Assembly: GCF_902706295.1 (NCBI RefSeq)
Contig: NZ_CACSJJ010000016.1
Coordinates: 78,558-142,557 of the forward strand
Length of the DNA stretch: 64,000 nt
Origin: Arthrobacter sp. 18067
Lineage (GTDB): Bacteria > Actinomycetota > Actinomycetes > Actinomycetales > Micrococcaceae
Direction: 5' to 3'
The translations under genes and the position numbers were made by a program. The notes beneath the pieces are model-generated. The model did not search any database and was not told the DNA's origin. It was given only the letters and a program-made list of their open reading frames with translations. The first letter of the stretch is position 1; every line of letters begins with the position of its first letter. This document shows, piece after piece, positions 40,642-49,162 of this stretch.

Positions 40642-40920
40642 CTACTCGGCGTCCAGATCCGTCTCCAGCAGCTTCACCAGTGCGTCCAGCGCAGCGTCGG
40701 CGCCGTCGCCCTCTGCCCGCAGCACAACGACGTCGCCCTTCGCGGCTCCGAGCGTCATGAGCGAAAGGATGCTGGCGGCGTCGAGCGCGTCATCGGCAGG
40801 TTCGCCCTGCATGGCGATGGTGACCTCAACCGGCTGCTCGCCTGCGGCTTCTGCGAATAAGGCGGCGGGCCGGGCATGCAATCCGGAGCGGCTGGCGATG
40901 GTGGCTGTGCGTTCGGGCAT
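40642..40920 (-). CDS. ptsH: phosphocarrier protein HPr
   Basis: This encodes 92 aa. The active-site motif G-L-H-A-R-P carries His15, the residue phosphorylated by EI. The regulatory serine region (AASILSLMTLG, Ser50) is close to the usual Ser46 position. It passes phosphate from EI to the sugar-specific EIIs such as the mannitol EII at 43570. It lies 30 bp downstream of ptsI in the same direction. Confidence 0.93.
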   Translation of the reverse strand: MPERTATIASRSGLHARPAALFAEAAGEQPVEVTIAMQGEPADDALDAASILSLMTLGAAKGDVVVLRAEGDGADAALDALVKLLETDLDAE

Positions 40921-40950
40921 GGTTTTCTCCTAAAGGTCGGAAACGAAAAA

Positions 40951-42651
40951 TTAGAGGCCGAGCTCTTCGAGCACGGGGAGCTTGGCACGGACCCAGTCGC
41001 GGGCCTCGAGAGCACTCGGCGCGGACAAAGCGAGCCGTGCGAGCTCCTGCGCTTGCTCCAGGGTGACGGTCTTCAAAACAGTCCCGACGGCGGCCAACGA
41101 GCGCGCGGTCATGGACAGCGTGGTGACGCCCAAGCCGGTGAGGACGACGGCGAGGGCCGGATCCGCGGCTGCCTCGCCACAGACACCCACGGGCTTGGCT
41201 GTACCCTCCCGGCCGGAGCCTTCCTGCGCGGCGCCTTCCACTGTGAGCTGGACGAGCCGAAGGACGGCGGGCTGCCAAGGGGTGTTGAGTTCGGCGAGGG
41301 GGCCGAGCTGGCGGTCGGCGGCCATGGCGTACTGGGTGAGGTCGTTGGTGCCGAGGGAGGCGAATCCGACTTCGCGCAGCACGGTGGCGGCGGTCAATGC
41401 GGCTGAGGGAACTTCCACCATCACGCCAGGCGTCTGGATTCCAGCGGCGGCGCACAACGAGGCGAAGCGTCCGGCTTCGGCAGCCGTGGAGATCATGGGG
41501 GCCATGACCCACACATCGGCCTCGGACTCAGACGCTGCCCGGGCAATGGCCTCGAGCTGGCGCTCCAGGACACCCGGGGTGGTGAAGTCGGTCCGGTAGC
41601 CGCGAACACCAAGTGCAGGGTTGGGTTCGCTGGCGTCCGTAAGGAAGGGCAGGGGCTTGTCGGCGCCGGCATCCAGGGTGCGGAGGACTACTTTCTTGCC
41701 CGGGAACGCGTCGAACACAGCCTTGTAGGCTGCGGCTTGCTCATCGACAGACGGCTCGGTGTCACGCTCGAGGAAGCAGAACTCGGTGCGGAACAGGCCA
41801 ACGCCCTGGGCGCCCAAAGCGGCAGCTGCCACGGCGTCCTTGGCTCCGCCGACGTTGGCGAGGAGCGGCACCAGGTGGCCATCCGCCGTCGTGCCGTTTC
41901 CGTCGAATTCGGCGAGCGTGGCGGAGGTTTCCGCCCAGGCCGTGGCAGCAGCGCGCTGCTCGTCGGAGGGCGAAACGGCAACGAAACCAGCCGCGCCGTC
42001 GACGTAAACCTCGGAACCGTCGGCCACGGAGTCAACGCCGTGCGCGGCAACAACAGCGGGCAAACCAAGGGAGCGGGCAATGATCGCGGTGTGCGACTGC
42101 GGTCCACCGCCCGAGGTCACCAGGGCCAGCACCACAGCGGGATTCAGCGTTGCGGTGTCGGCGGGTGCCAGGTCCTCGGCCACCAGGATGAAGGGGGTCT
42201 CCGAGGCGGGGATGCCGGGCGCGGGGACGCCGCGGAGTTCGGCAACAATTCGTGCGCGGACATCCAAGACGTCCGTGGCGCGCTCGGCCATATAGCCGCC
42301 AAGGTTGTGCAGCATTTCCGAGACGGAGGCGCCGGCTTCCCAGATGGCGCGCTCCGCGGACGACCCTGCGTTGATGAGCTTGGCCGCCGACTTAAGGAGC
42401 ATGGTGTCCTTGGCCATGAGGGCTGTGGCTTCGAGGACGGCTTTACCGTCGCCGGAGGCGGTGTCCGCGCGCCCCTTGAGTTCGTCGTGGACGGATTGCG
42501 CGGCCGCTTTCAAGCCTGCGACGGCGTCTTCCGGGCTGGTTCCCTCGGCCAACCGCTCTCCCGACGTCGGTTCGCTCACCGGCTTGGGCATTTGGCGGAC
42601 GGAACCAATGATGCGGCCAGGGCTTACCCCTACTCCTTGGAAATTCTGCAC
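40951..42651 (-). CDS. ptsI: phosphoenolpyruvate-protein phosphotransferase (Enzyme I)
   Basis: The GTG at 42651 has GAGG 6 nt upstream and gives 566 aa; codons further upstream are in frame but not supported. The phosphohistidine motif is G-P-Q-S-H-T-A-I-I-A with His187. The C-terminal PEP-binding barrel has GLFRTEFCFLERD, LRTLDAGADKPLPFL and FASLGTNDLTQYA. It takes phosphate from PEP and gives it to HPr. It is divergent from the TetR-mtlAD cluster, so the general and mannitol-specific PTS genes share one intergenic region. Confidence 0.95.
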   Translation of the reverse strand: MQNFQGVGVSPGRIIGSVRQMPKPVSEPTSGERLAEGTSPEDAVAGLKAAAQSVHDELKGRADTASGDGKAVLEATALMAKDTMLLKSAAKLINAGSSAERAIWEAGASVSEMLHNLGGYMAERATDVLDVRARIVAELRGVPAPGIPASETPFILVAEDLAPADTATLNPAVVLALVTSGGGPQSHTAIIARSLGLPAVVAAHGVDSVADGSEVYVDGAAGFVAVSPSDEQRAAATAWAETSATLAEFDGNGTTADGHLVPLLANVGGAKDAVAAAALGAQGVGLFRTEFCFLERDTEPSVDEQAAAYKAVFDAFPGKKVVLRTLDAGADKPLPFLTDASEPNPALGVRGYRTDFTTPGVLERQLEAIARAASESEADVWVMAPMISTAAEAGRFASLCAAAGIQTPGVMVEVPSAALTAATVLREVGFASLGTNDLTQYAMAADRQLGPLAELNTPWQPAVLRLVQLTVEGAAQEGSGREGTAKPVGVCGEAAADPALAVVLTGLGVTTLSMTARSLAAVGTVLKTVTLEQAQELARLALSAPSALEARDWVRAKLPVLEELGL

Positions 42652-42747
42652 TGAATCCTCTGTTCCTGCTTGTTGGTTCAAGCCCGCCGGCGACGGCACC
42701 GGGAGCCTCTGGAACTAGCCTACAAATTTCTGTTGTGAGCCACTTCA

Positions 42748-42762
42748 TATAGCAACGCTATA
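42748..42762. promoter_or_regulatory. inverted repeat TATAGC-AAC-GCTATA upstream of the TetR gene
   Basis: Perfect 6-bp arms with a 3-bp spacer, 18 bp before the TetR start and 96 bp before the ptsI start. Likely operator for the TetR-family regulator, placed to act on both directions. Confidence 0.65.
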
Positions 42763-42780
42763 GGTGCTAGGGTAGCGGTT

Positions 42781-43503
42781 ATGAGTTTCGATGACCAGCT
42801 TCCGCCCAAAATTCGGTTGCTTCGCGCAGCTGCCGAGTTGCTGGCGAATTCGGAGGGGTCAGCGGTCTCTACGCGCCAGATCACCAAGCTTGCCGGGGTC
42901 ACGGCGCCCACGCTCTACCACCACTTTGGCGACAAGGAAGGACTGTTCGACGCCGTCGTTTCAGCCGGTTTCGAAGAGTACGTGGCGGGGGAGCGGGATT
43001 TTGCACCGTCCGGGGAGCCTTTGGAAGACGTTCGGCGGATGTGGGATAACCACGTCCAGTTCGGCCTGACCCAACCCCATCTTTATCTGGTCATGTTCGG
43101 CAACATCAGGCCGGAAAGCCGCCCAGCAATCGTGGCCGATGCTGAAGCGCTTCTGGAAGAAATGCTGAACAAAGCCGCTATTGCCGGTCAGATCAACGTG
43201 CCACCACGTGAGGCAGCACGCAGCATCCTGGCGGCCAACGTGGGCGTCACGCTCATGCTGATCGCAGAACCGGTGGAAGAACGGAACCTCGAGCTCTCAA
43301 CGATGACCCGGGATTCCATGATTTTTGCCGTCTCCACGGAAACCGCCCGTGGCGCCGCAGCGGAGGACTCCGGTAAGTCCTCGGTAGTTGTTGCGGCAAT
43401 CGCCCTGAATGCGGCACTGCAGGCCTCGCATTCGGACCAACTTTCCAGCTCTGAACTGAAGCTCTTCCTTGAGTGGCTTCACCGCATTTCCAGCAGCTCC
43501 TAA
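42781..43503 (+). CDS. TetR-family regulator of the mannitol cluster
   Basis: This encodes 240 aa. The N-terminal helix-turn-helix domain is KIRLLRAAAELLANSEGSAVSTRQITKLAGVTAPTLYHHFGDKEGLFDAVV, a standard TetR DNA-binding block. The C-terminal part is the usual ligand-binding helical domain, slightly longer than average. It lies 66 bp upstream of mtlA in the same direction. I infer it controls mtlA-mtlD, in place of the MtlR activator used elsewhere. Confidence 0.85.
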   Translation: MSFDDQLPPKIRLLRAAAELLANSEGSAVSTRQITKLAGVTAPTLYHHFGDKEGLFDAVVSAGFEEYVAGERDFAPSGEPLEDVRRMWDNHVQFGLTQPHLYLVMFGNIRPESRPAIVADAEALLEEMLNKAAIAGQINVPPREAARSILAANVGVTLMLIAEPVEERNLELSTMTRDSMIFAVSTETARGAAAEDSGKSSVVVAAIALNAALQASHSDQLSSSELKLFLEWLHRISSSS

Positions 43504-43569
43504 GGCTGCACTCTCTCGATCTATATCGACTGACCCCGCGCCGCCGCGGGACACACGTTAGGAATTCAC

Positions 43570-45609
43570 ATGGCAACAGAGACAGTTGCGAAGCCCCGCA
43601 CCAGCGTGCGCGTTGGTGTCCAGAAGTTCGGAACATTCCTCTCCGGCATGATCATGCCCAACATTGGCGCCTTCATCGCCTGGGGTCTGATTACGGCGCT
43701 GTTCATCGAGAAGGGCTGGATTCCAGTTCCCGCGCTCGGTGGTTTCGGCACCAATGCCGAAGGAGTTCCCAACATAGGCCTTGTTGGCCCGATGATTACC
43801 TACCTGCTTCCGCTGCTGATCGGCTACACAGGCGGCAAGATGGTCCATGACGTCCGTGGTGGCGTGGTGGGAGCCATCGGCACCATGGGCGTGATCGTCG
43901 GCGCGGGCATCCCGATGTTCATTGGCGCCATGATCATGGGCCCGCTGGGCGGCTGGACCATGAAGCAGCTTGATCGCCTCTGGGACGGCAAGATCCGCCC
44001 CGGCTTCGAGATGCTGGTGAATAACTTCTCCGCCGGCATCTGGGGCGCACTGTTGGCCATGCTTGGCTTCTACGGCATTTCCCCGTTGGTTTCGGCCTTC
44101 AGCACCGGCGCCGGAAACGTCGTCCAGTTCCTGGTCAACAACGGCCTGCTGCCGCTGACCAGCATCTTCATCGAGCCCGCCAAGGTCCTCTTCCTCAACA
44201 ACGCCATCAACCACGGCGTGCTGACCCCGCTGGGCATCCAGCAGTCGCTGGAACAGGGCAAGTCCATCCTGTTCCTCCTGGAAGCCAACCCCGGCCCGGG
44301 CCTCGGCATCCTGCTGGCCTACATGTTCTTCGGTCGTGGTGCTGCCAAGGCTTCGGCTCCCGGTGCAGCGATCATCCACTTCCTCGGTGGCATCCATGAG
44401 ATCTACTTCCCGTACGTCCTGATGAAGCCCATCCTGATCCTCGCAGCTATCGGTGGCGGCATGACGGGCATCGCAACGTTGGCCATCACCAACTCCGGCT
44501 TGGTTGCTCCTGCAGCGCCTGGTTCCATCATTGCGGTGATCGCCCAGACGTCGCGTGACAGCTACGTCGGCGTGATCCTCGCGGTCATTCTCGCGACCGC
44601 TGTCTCCTTCCTTATTGCGTCGCTGATCCTGCGCACCTCCAAGAACAAGGGCGAGGACGACCTCACCGAGGCCACCTCGCGCATGGAAGCCATGAAGGGC
44701 AAAAAGAGCTCCGTCTCTTCGGCACTCGTCGGCGAGCGCGCCGGTGACCAGGGCGGAACCGTCCTGACCCGCCCGGTCCAGAACATCGTGTTCGCCTGCG
44801 ACGCCGGCATGGGCTCCAGCGCCATGGGAGCCTCGGTCCTGCGCAACAAAATCAAGGCGGCCGGCTTCCCGGACGTCAAGGTCACCAACTCCGCCATCGC
44901 CAACTTGAATGACACTTACGACGTCGTTGTCACCCACGAGGACCTCACCGAACGCGCCCAGCCGAGGACGGCCAGCGCCGTGCACTACTCGGTGGACAAC
45001 TTCATGAACAGCCCGCGGTACGACGAAATCGTTGAACTGGTACGGAGCAGCAACAGCGAAGAAGGCGCTGCTTCTGAAGAAAGCACGACGGCGGAACCCG
45101 CCGCCGCTGCCCAGCCTGTCGCAGCAGCCGCCACCCACGGTGCCCATGCCGCAGAGCCGGCTGCCGCCGTCGAGGGTAAAGGCGTCCTTCTCCGCGAAAG
45201 CGTGGTCCTGAACGGGACGGCAGCTGACCGCGATTCAGCGATCGACGAAGCCGGCAAACTCCTGCTGGACCGCGGCGCCGTTGATGTCAGCTACGTCCAC
45301 GCCATGCACGAGCGCGAGGAATCCGTGTCCACGTACATGGGCAGCTTCCTGGCGATTCCGCACGGCACCAACGATGCCAAGGAACACATCAACCACTCGG
45401 CAGTGTCCATCATCCGCTACCCCCAGGGCATCGACTGGGGCGGCAAGCAAGTGAAGTTCGTGGTCGGCGTTGCTGGCCTCAACAATGAGCACCTCCACAT
45501 CCTGTCCTCGATCGCGAAGATCTTCACCAACAAGGCACAGGTTGCCCAGCTGGAAGAAGCCACCACGGTTGACGAAGTCCTGGAGCTGTTCGGAAAGGTC
45601 AACGCATAG
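43570..45609 (+). CDS. mtlA: PTS mannitol transporter, fused EIICBA
   Basis: This encodes 679 aa with all three domains in one chain. IIC occupies about residues 15-350 (membrane helices; FLSGMIMPNIGAFIAWG, GGIHEIYFPYVLM). IIB has the phosphocysteine motif C-D-A-G-M-G-S-S-A-M-G with Cys410. An Ala/Pro/Glu-rich linker (about 495-530) leads to IIA with phosphohistidine His598 in SFLAIPHGTND. It imports mannitol and phosphorylates it to mannitol-1-phosphate. Its stop shares one base with the mtlD GTG start. Confidence 0.95.
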   Translation: MATETVAKPRTSVRVGVQKFGTFLSGMIMPNIGAFIAWGLITALFIEKGWIPVPALGGFGTNAEGVPNIGLVGPMITYLLPLLIGYTGGKMVHDVRGGVVGAIGTMGVIVGAGIPMFIGAMIMGPLGGWTMKQLDRLWDGKIRPGFEMLVNNFSAGIWGALLAMLGFYGISPLVSAFSTGAGNVVQFLVNNGLLPLTSIFIEPAKVLFLNNAINHGVLTPLGIQQSLEQGKSILFLLEANPGPGLGILLAYMFFGRGAAKASAPGAAIIHFLGGIHEIYFPYVLMKPILILAAIGGGMTGIATLAITNSGLVAPAAPGSIIAVIAQTSRDSYVGVILAVILATAVSFLIASLILRTSKNKGEDDLTEATSRMEAMKGKKSSVSSALVGERAGDQGGTVLTRPVQNIVFACDAGMGSSAMGASVLRNKIKAAGFPDVKVTNSAIANLNDTYDVVVTHEDLTERAQPRTASAVHYSVDNFMNSPRYDEIVELVRSSNSEEGAASEESTTAEPAAAAQPVAAAATHGAHAAEPAAAVEGKGVLLRESVVLNGTAADRDSAIDEAGKLLLDRGAVDVSYVHAMHEREESVSTYMGSFLAIPHGTNDAKEHINHSAVSIIRYPQGIDWGGKQVKFVVGVAGLNNEHLHILSSIAKIFTNKAQVAQLEEATTVDEVLELFGKVNA

Positions 45610-46757
45610 TGAAGGCAGTCCATTTTGGGGCAGGCAACATCGGGCGCGGCTTCGTGGGGCTGCTGCTCCACGAAGCCGGCTATGAGGTGGTGTTCGCGGA
45701 TGTAGCGGACGCGCTGATCAGCCAGCTCGCCTCGGCCAGCAGCTACGACGTCCACGAGGTAGGCGAGAACCCGGCGGTCAAGACCGTCACCGGCTTCCGT
45801 GCCTTCAACTCGGCATCGCAGGAAGCTGCTGTTGTTGAGGAAATCTCGACGGCGGATGTGGTCACCACTGCTGTGGGGCCGCACATCCTGAAGTTCGTGG
45901 CACCGGTGATTGCCCGCGGGCTGGCGGCCCGGCCTGTGGATCTGCCACCCCTTCAGGTCATGGCCTGCGAGAACGCCATCAACGCCACGGACCTCCTTCA
46001 CACGGAGATCCGCGCGGCGTGGGACGACTCCGCGGGCGATCTGGACGCCGTCGCGGTTTTTGCCAACACCGCAGTGGACCGCATTGTCCCCAACCAGGCG
46101 CCGGGCCAAGGACTGGACGTCACGGTGGAGACTTTCTTCGAGTGGGTCATCGATCGCACGCCGTTCGGTGACAATGTGCCGGACATCCCCGGGGCTACCT
46201 TCGTGGACGAGCTTGGACCGTACATCGAGCGCAAGCTGTTCACGGTCAACACCGGCCACGCTTCGGCCGCGTACTTCGGGTACCAAGCGGGGCTGGAGAA
46301 GATCTCCGACGCCATGGCCGATCCGTCCGTGGCGGCCAAGGTCCGGGCTGTGCTGGAGGAAACGAAGGAACTTCTGGTGGCCAAGCACGGTTTCGTGGAG
46401 GCCGAGCAGGAAGCGTATGTGCAGAAGATCCTGTCACGCTTCACCAACCCGCACCTGCCGGACACCGTGAACCGCGTGGGTCGCGCGCCCTTGCGGAAGC
46501 TCGGCCGGCACGAGCGCTTCGTTGGCCCCGCGGCTGAGCTTGCCGAGCGCGGTGTGACTCCGGTGGCCCTCCTTGAGGCCATGTCGGCGGCCCTTCGTTT
46601 CGACGACGGCGCCGATGACGAAGCCGTGGAGCTCGCAAGGATGCTGTCCGAGATGGACGCGGCTGCCGCCGTCGAACGCATCACGGAACTGACGCCTGCG
46701 CACCCGCTGTTCCCGGCGCTGCAGAAGCTTGTGGAGGACCGGCAGGCCGAGGCCTGA
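45609..46757 (+). CDS. mtlD: mannitol-1-phosphate 5-dehydrogenase
   Basis: The GTG at 45609 (TAGTG overlap with mtlA) gives 382 aa. The NAD-binding start is K-A-V-H-F-G-A-G-N-I-G-R-G-F-V-G; HASAAYFGYQAG, RKLFTVNTGH and NRVGRAPLRKLGRHERFVGPA are typical of the MtlD long-chain dehydrogenases. It oxidises mannitol-1-phosphate to fructose-6-phosphate. It completes the pathway: EIICBA, then MtlD. Confidence 0.93.
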   Translation: MKAVHFGAGNIGRGFVGLLLHEAGYEVVFADVADALISQLASASSYDVHEVGENPAVKTVTGFRAFNSASQEAAVVEEISTADVVTTAVGPHILKFVAPVIARGLAARPVDLPPLQVMACENAINATDLLHTEIRAAWDDSAGDLDAVAVFANTAVDRIVPNQAPGQGLDVTVETFFEWVIDRTPFGDNVPDIPGATFVDELGPYIERKLFTVNTGHASAAYFGYQAGLEKISDAMADPSVAAKVRAVLEETKELLVAKHGFVEAEQEAYVQKILSRFTNPHLPDTVNRVGRAPLRKLGRHERFVGPAAELAERGVTPVALLEAMSAALRFDDGADDEAVELARMLSEMDAAAAVERITELTPAHPLFPALQKLVEDRQAEA

Positions 46758-46840
46758 CCCTCTCTCACCTTCTGCCCCCTTCAGGCTGACCCTCTCTCAC
46801 GGAACGGCCCGATCAGGCGGACGGTCTCTCACCGTTTTCA
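46757..46840. repeat. scattered single copies of the CCCTCTCTCACC motif after mtlD
   Basis: Three or four copies of a CCCTCTCTCACC/GGTCTCTCACCG-like motif occur at about 46757-46772, 46791-46800 and 46823-46834, in the orientation opposite to the tandem array at 46919. Together with 24963-25027 they form one intergenic repeat family. Confidence 0.6.
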
Positions 46841-46843
46841 GAT

Positions 46844-46885
46844 AAGCCCGACGTCGGCACTCACCAGAGCGCCGACGTCGGGCTT
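46844..46885 (+). terminator. intrinsic terminator of the mtl operon
   Basis: AAGCCCGACGTCGGC (46844-46858) pairs perfectly over 15 bp with GCCGACGTCGGGCTT (46871-46885), loop 12 nt, followed by TTTCG after the arm (five T in a row across the end). The core AGCCCGACGTCGG also forms the terminator at 50968-51026, so it is a repeated terminator sequence. Confidence 0.85.
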
Positions 46886-46918
46886 TTTCGCGTCGAGTTG
46901 CAGCAGGGCGTTGACAGG

Positions 46919-47027
46919 GGTGAGAGAGGGGCGGTGGGAAAGGCACGAAAGGTGAGAGAGGGTCGGTGGGAAAGGCACGAAAGGTGAGAGAGGGTCGGTG
47001 GGAAAGGCGCGAAAGGTGAGAGAGGGT
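46919..47027. repeat. 32-bp tandem direct repeat, 3.4 copies
   Basis: Units at 46919-46950, 46951-46982, 46983-47014 and a partial fourth at 47015-47027. Each begins GGTGAGAGAGGG and ends in a GGAAAGGC-(A/G)CGAAA stretch; copies differ at one or two positions. The repeats have no unique spacers, so this is not a CRISPR array. They produce apparent proline/serine-rich open frames on the minus strand that are repeat artefacts. Function unknown. Confidence 0.88.
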
Positions 47028-47046
47028 TTCGGTCTCCGGCAGGAGA

Positions 47047-47096
47047 AAAACCAGTGAGTTCGCTCACTTTCACCCACTGGAGGGCCTTTCGGTTTT
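47047..47096 (+). terminator. nested hairpin upstream of the iron operon
   Basis: Outer arms AAAACC (47047-47052) and GGTTTT (47091-47096), inner CCAGTG/CACTGG, with an alternative AGTGAG-TTCG-CTCACT hairpin inside. The T-rich end follows GGCCTTTC. Probably isolates the iron operon from upstream transcription. Confidence 0.5.
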
Positions 47097-47114
47097 GAAG
47101 TTAGCCTCACCTTA
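47096..47114 (+). promoter_or_regulatory. iron box (DmdR/IdeR-type operator)
   Basis: The 19-mer TGAAGTTAGCCTCACCTTA matches the consensus TTAGGTTAGGCTAACCTAA-type box at about 15 of 19 positions (consensus with S at the centre). It lies 64 bp upstream of the siderophore binding-protein start. Iron-loaded DmdR/IdeR would repress the operon. Confidence 0.75.
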
Positions 47115-47177
47115 CTAATAGAGTCAAAAGGCAATTAGACAACACATCTATGACTTATTAGTGAGTGGAGTACCGGC

Positions 47178-48128
47178 GTGAAAAAGAGGCTGTCGAGCTA
47201 CATTGGGGCACTGGCTGCAGGGGCAGCATTGCTGACCGTTACGGCCTGTGGAGGCGGCGCAACGGCGTCCTCGCAGCCGGAAGAGGCCAGCACCATCACC
47301 ATCGAGCACGCCCAGGGCTCCACTTCCAACGTTCCCGTGAACCCCGCGAAGGTTGTCACGTTCGACCTCGGCGTCCTGGACACCATGAACGCGCTCGGCG
47401 TCGAGCCCACCGGTGTTCCCGAGGCCAGCTACCCGGAGGCGCTGAAGAAGTTCTCCGAGGCCAAGTACGCCAAGGTCGGCTCGCTCAAGGAACCCGACTT
47501 CGAAGCCGTCAGCTCCGCAGCTCCGGACCTCATCATCATCTCGGGGCGCACCTCCGGCGCCTACGAGGAACTGAGCAAGATCGCTCCGACCATCGACCTA
47601 TCGGTTGACGCCGCGAAGCCGATGGAGAGCTTCAAGGCCCAGACGGAGAAGCTCGGCAAGATCTTCAAGAAGGAAGATGAAGTCGCCTCCAAGCTCGCCG
47701 AGGTGGACAAGACCGTCGCCGACACGAAGGCCAAGGCAGCCACCGCCGGCAAGGGTTTGATCGTCCTCACCTCCGGTGGTGAAGTCACCGCTTACGGCGC
47801 GGGCTCCCGCTTCGGCATCATCCACGACGTCCTGGGCGTTCCGACGGCTGCCGAGGTCAAGTCCGAAGGTGCCCACGGCGAGGCCGTTTCCTTCGAATAC
47901 ATCAAGGAAACCAACCCGGACATCCTTTACGTCATCAACCGCGACACCGCCATCGGCACCGCAGGGTCCACGGCGAACCCGATCCTGGACAACGAGCTCG
48001 TGAAGTCCACCAACGCAGCCAAGAACAACAAGATCGTCAACCTCGATCCCGCAGGCTGGTACCTCGTGGGCTACGGCCTGAACAACGTCCAGGCCATGGT
48101 CACCGCAGTGGCCGACTCCGTCGCCTGA
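47178..48128 (+). CDS. iron-siderophore ABC transporter substrate-binding lipoprotein
   Basis: The GTG at 47178 gives 316 aa. The lipoprotein signal ends in L-L-T-V-T-A-C (Cys24). The mature protein is a class III binding protein of the YclQ/FatB (petrobactin-type) group: VVTFDLGVLDTMNALGVEPTGVP, DLIIISGRTSGAYEEL, and PDILYVINRDTAIG. It captures ferric siderophore at the cell surface. It heads an operon with two FecCD-type permeases and an ATPase, behind the iron box at 47096. Confidence 0.9.
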   Translation: MKKRLSSYIGALAAGAALLTVTACGGGATASSQPEEASTITIEHAQGSTSNVPVNPAKVVTFDLGVLDTMNALGVEPTGVPEASYPEALKKFSEAKYAKVGSLKEPDFEAVSSAAPDLIIISGRTSGAYEELSKIAPTIDLSVDAAKPMESFKAQTEKLGKIFKKEDEVASKLAEVDKTVADTKAKAATAGKGLIVLTSGGEVTAYGAGSRFGIIHDVLGVPTAAEVKSEGAHGEAVSFEYIKETNPDILYVINRDTAIGTAGSTANPILDNELVKSTNAAKNNKIVNLDPAGWYLVGYGLNNVQAMVTAVADSVA

Positions 48129-48154
48129 TATCCCGCATCACCTGAAATTCTGAC

Positions 48155-49162
48155 GTGACAACTACAGCCGTGCGCCCCACGGCACCAGCACGCCGCAACC
48201 GGACTGGCGAGACCGCCCGACTGGTTGCGGCGGCTGTCGTTGTGCTGGTGATCGCCGTGGGCAGCATCTTCGTGGGTGTCAGCGATGTTTCTCTGCCCGC
48301 TTTGATGGCGAACGACGCCGGTGCCTGGGAAATCTTCTGGGTGTCGCGGGTGCCGCGCACCGTGGCTGTGGTCCTGGCCGGGATGGCCGTCGCAGTTGCC
48401 GGTTTGATCATGCAGCTCATGGCGCGCAACCGGTTCGTGGAGCCATCCACCGTGGGAACTGTGGAATCAGCGACGCTCGGAATCCTGGTAGTCACTGTTC
48501 TTGCCCCTGACTCTCCGATCCTCACCAAAATGATCGTGGCTTCTGTGTTCGCCGTGCTCGGCACCGCGCTCTTCCTGGCGATCCTCCGCCGCCTCCCTGC
48601 GCGCAACACCCTGCTGATTCCTTTGGTGGGCATCATGCTGGGTGGCATCATCGCAGCCGTCACCACGTTCTTTGCCTACCGCTTCGACCTCCTCCAGACA
48701 CTGAGCAACTGGATGATCGGCGACTTCTCCGGCGTGTTGCGTGGGCGGTACGAGCTGCTGTGGGTCGTGGCTGTTCTTGTCCTTGTGGGCCTCTTTGCCG
48801 CAGACCGCTTCACCGTGGCCGGCATGGGACAGGACTTCACCACCAACCTCGGCCTGAACTATGCGCGCACCATGCGGCTCGGCCTGATGATCGTCTCCCT
48901 GATCTCAGCCGTCGTTGTGACCACTGTTGGGGCAGTACCCTTCCTTGGCCTGGTGGTGCCGAACATTGTGTCCCTGCTCTTCGGCGACAACCTCCGCCGG
49001 GCCGTTCCGTGGACTGCCTTGTTCGGAGCCGCGTTCGTGCTGGTCTGTGACATCATCGGCCGGACCATCCGGTTCCCTTATGAAGTGCCGGTCGGTATGG
49101 TCATGTCCGTTCTGGGCGCCATCCTGTTCCTCTTCCTGCTCCTGAGGAAACGCAATGCCTGA
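48155..49162 (+). CDS. iron-siderophore ABC transporter permease (FecCD/YclN-type)
   Basis: The GTG at 48155 gives 335 aa with about nine to ten membrane helices. The FecCD pattern is present: SRVPRTVAVVLAGMAVAVAGLIMQLMARN, then LVGIMLGGIIAAVTTFF, and VPFLGLVVPNIVSLLFG near the end. It pairs with the next permease; the two genes overlap by 8 nt (stop 49160-49162 and ATG at 49155). Confidence 0.92.
   Translation: MTTTAVRPTAPARRNRTGETARLVAAAVVVLVIAVGSIFVGVSDVSLPALMANDAGAWEIFWVSRVPRTVAVVLAGMAVAVAGLIMQLMARNRFVEPSTVGTVESATLGILVVTVLAPDSPILTKMIVASVFAVLGTALFLAILRRLPARNTLLIPLVGIMLGGIIAAVTTFFAYRFDLLQTLSNWMIGDFSGVLRGRYELLWVVAVLVLVGLFAADRFTVAGMGQDFTTNLGLNYARTMRLGLMIVSLISAVVVTTVGAVPFLGLVVPNIVSLLFGDNLRRAVPWTALFGAAFVLVCDIIGRTIRFPYEVPVGMVMSVLGAILFLFLLLRKRNA

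Noticed and set aside
46919..47027. Possible CRISPR array
   Set aside because: Units are contiguous near-identical copies with no unique spacers and no cas genes nearby; it is a simple tandem repeat.
46838..47134. Minus-strand open frames with repeated PFPPTLSHLSCLSH-like peptide
   Set aside because: They are read-through of the 32-bp tandem repeat and the terminator hairpins; no ribosome site and no known protein.
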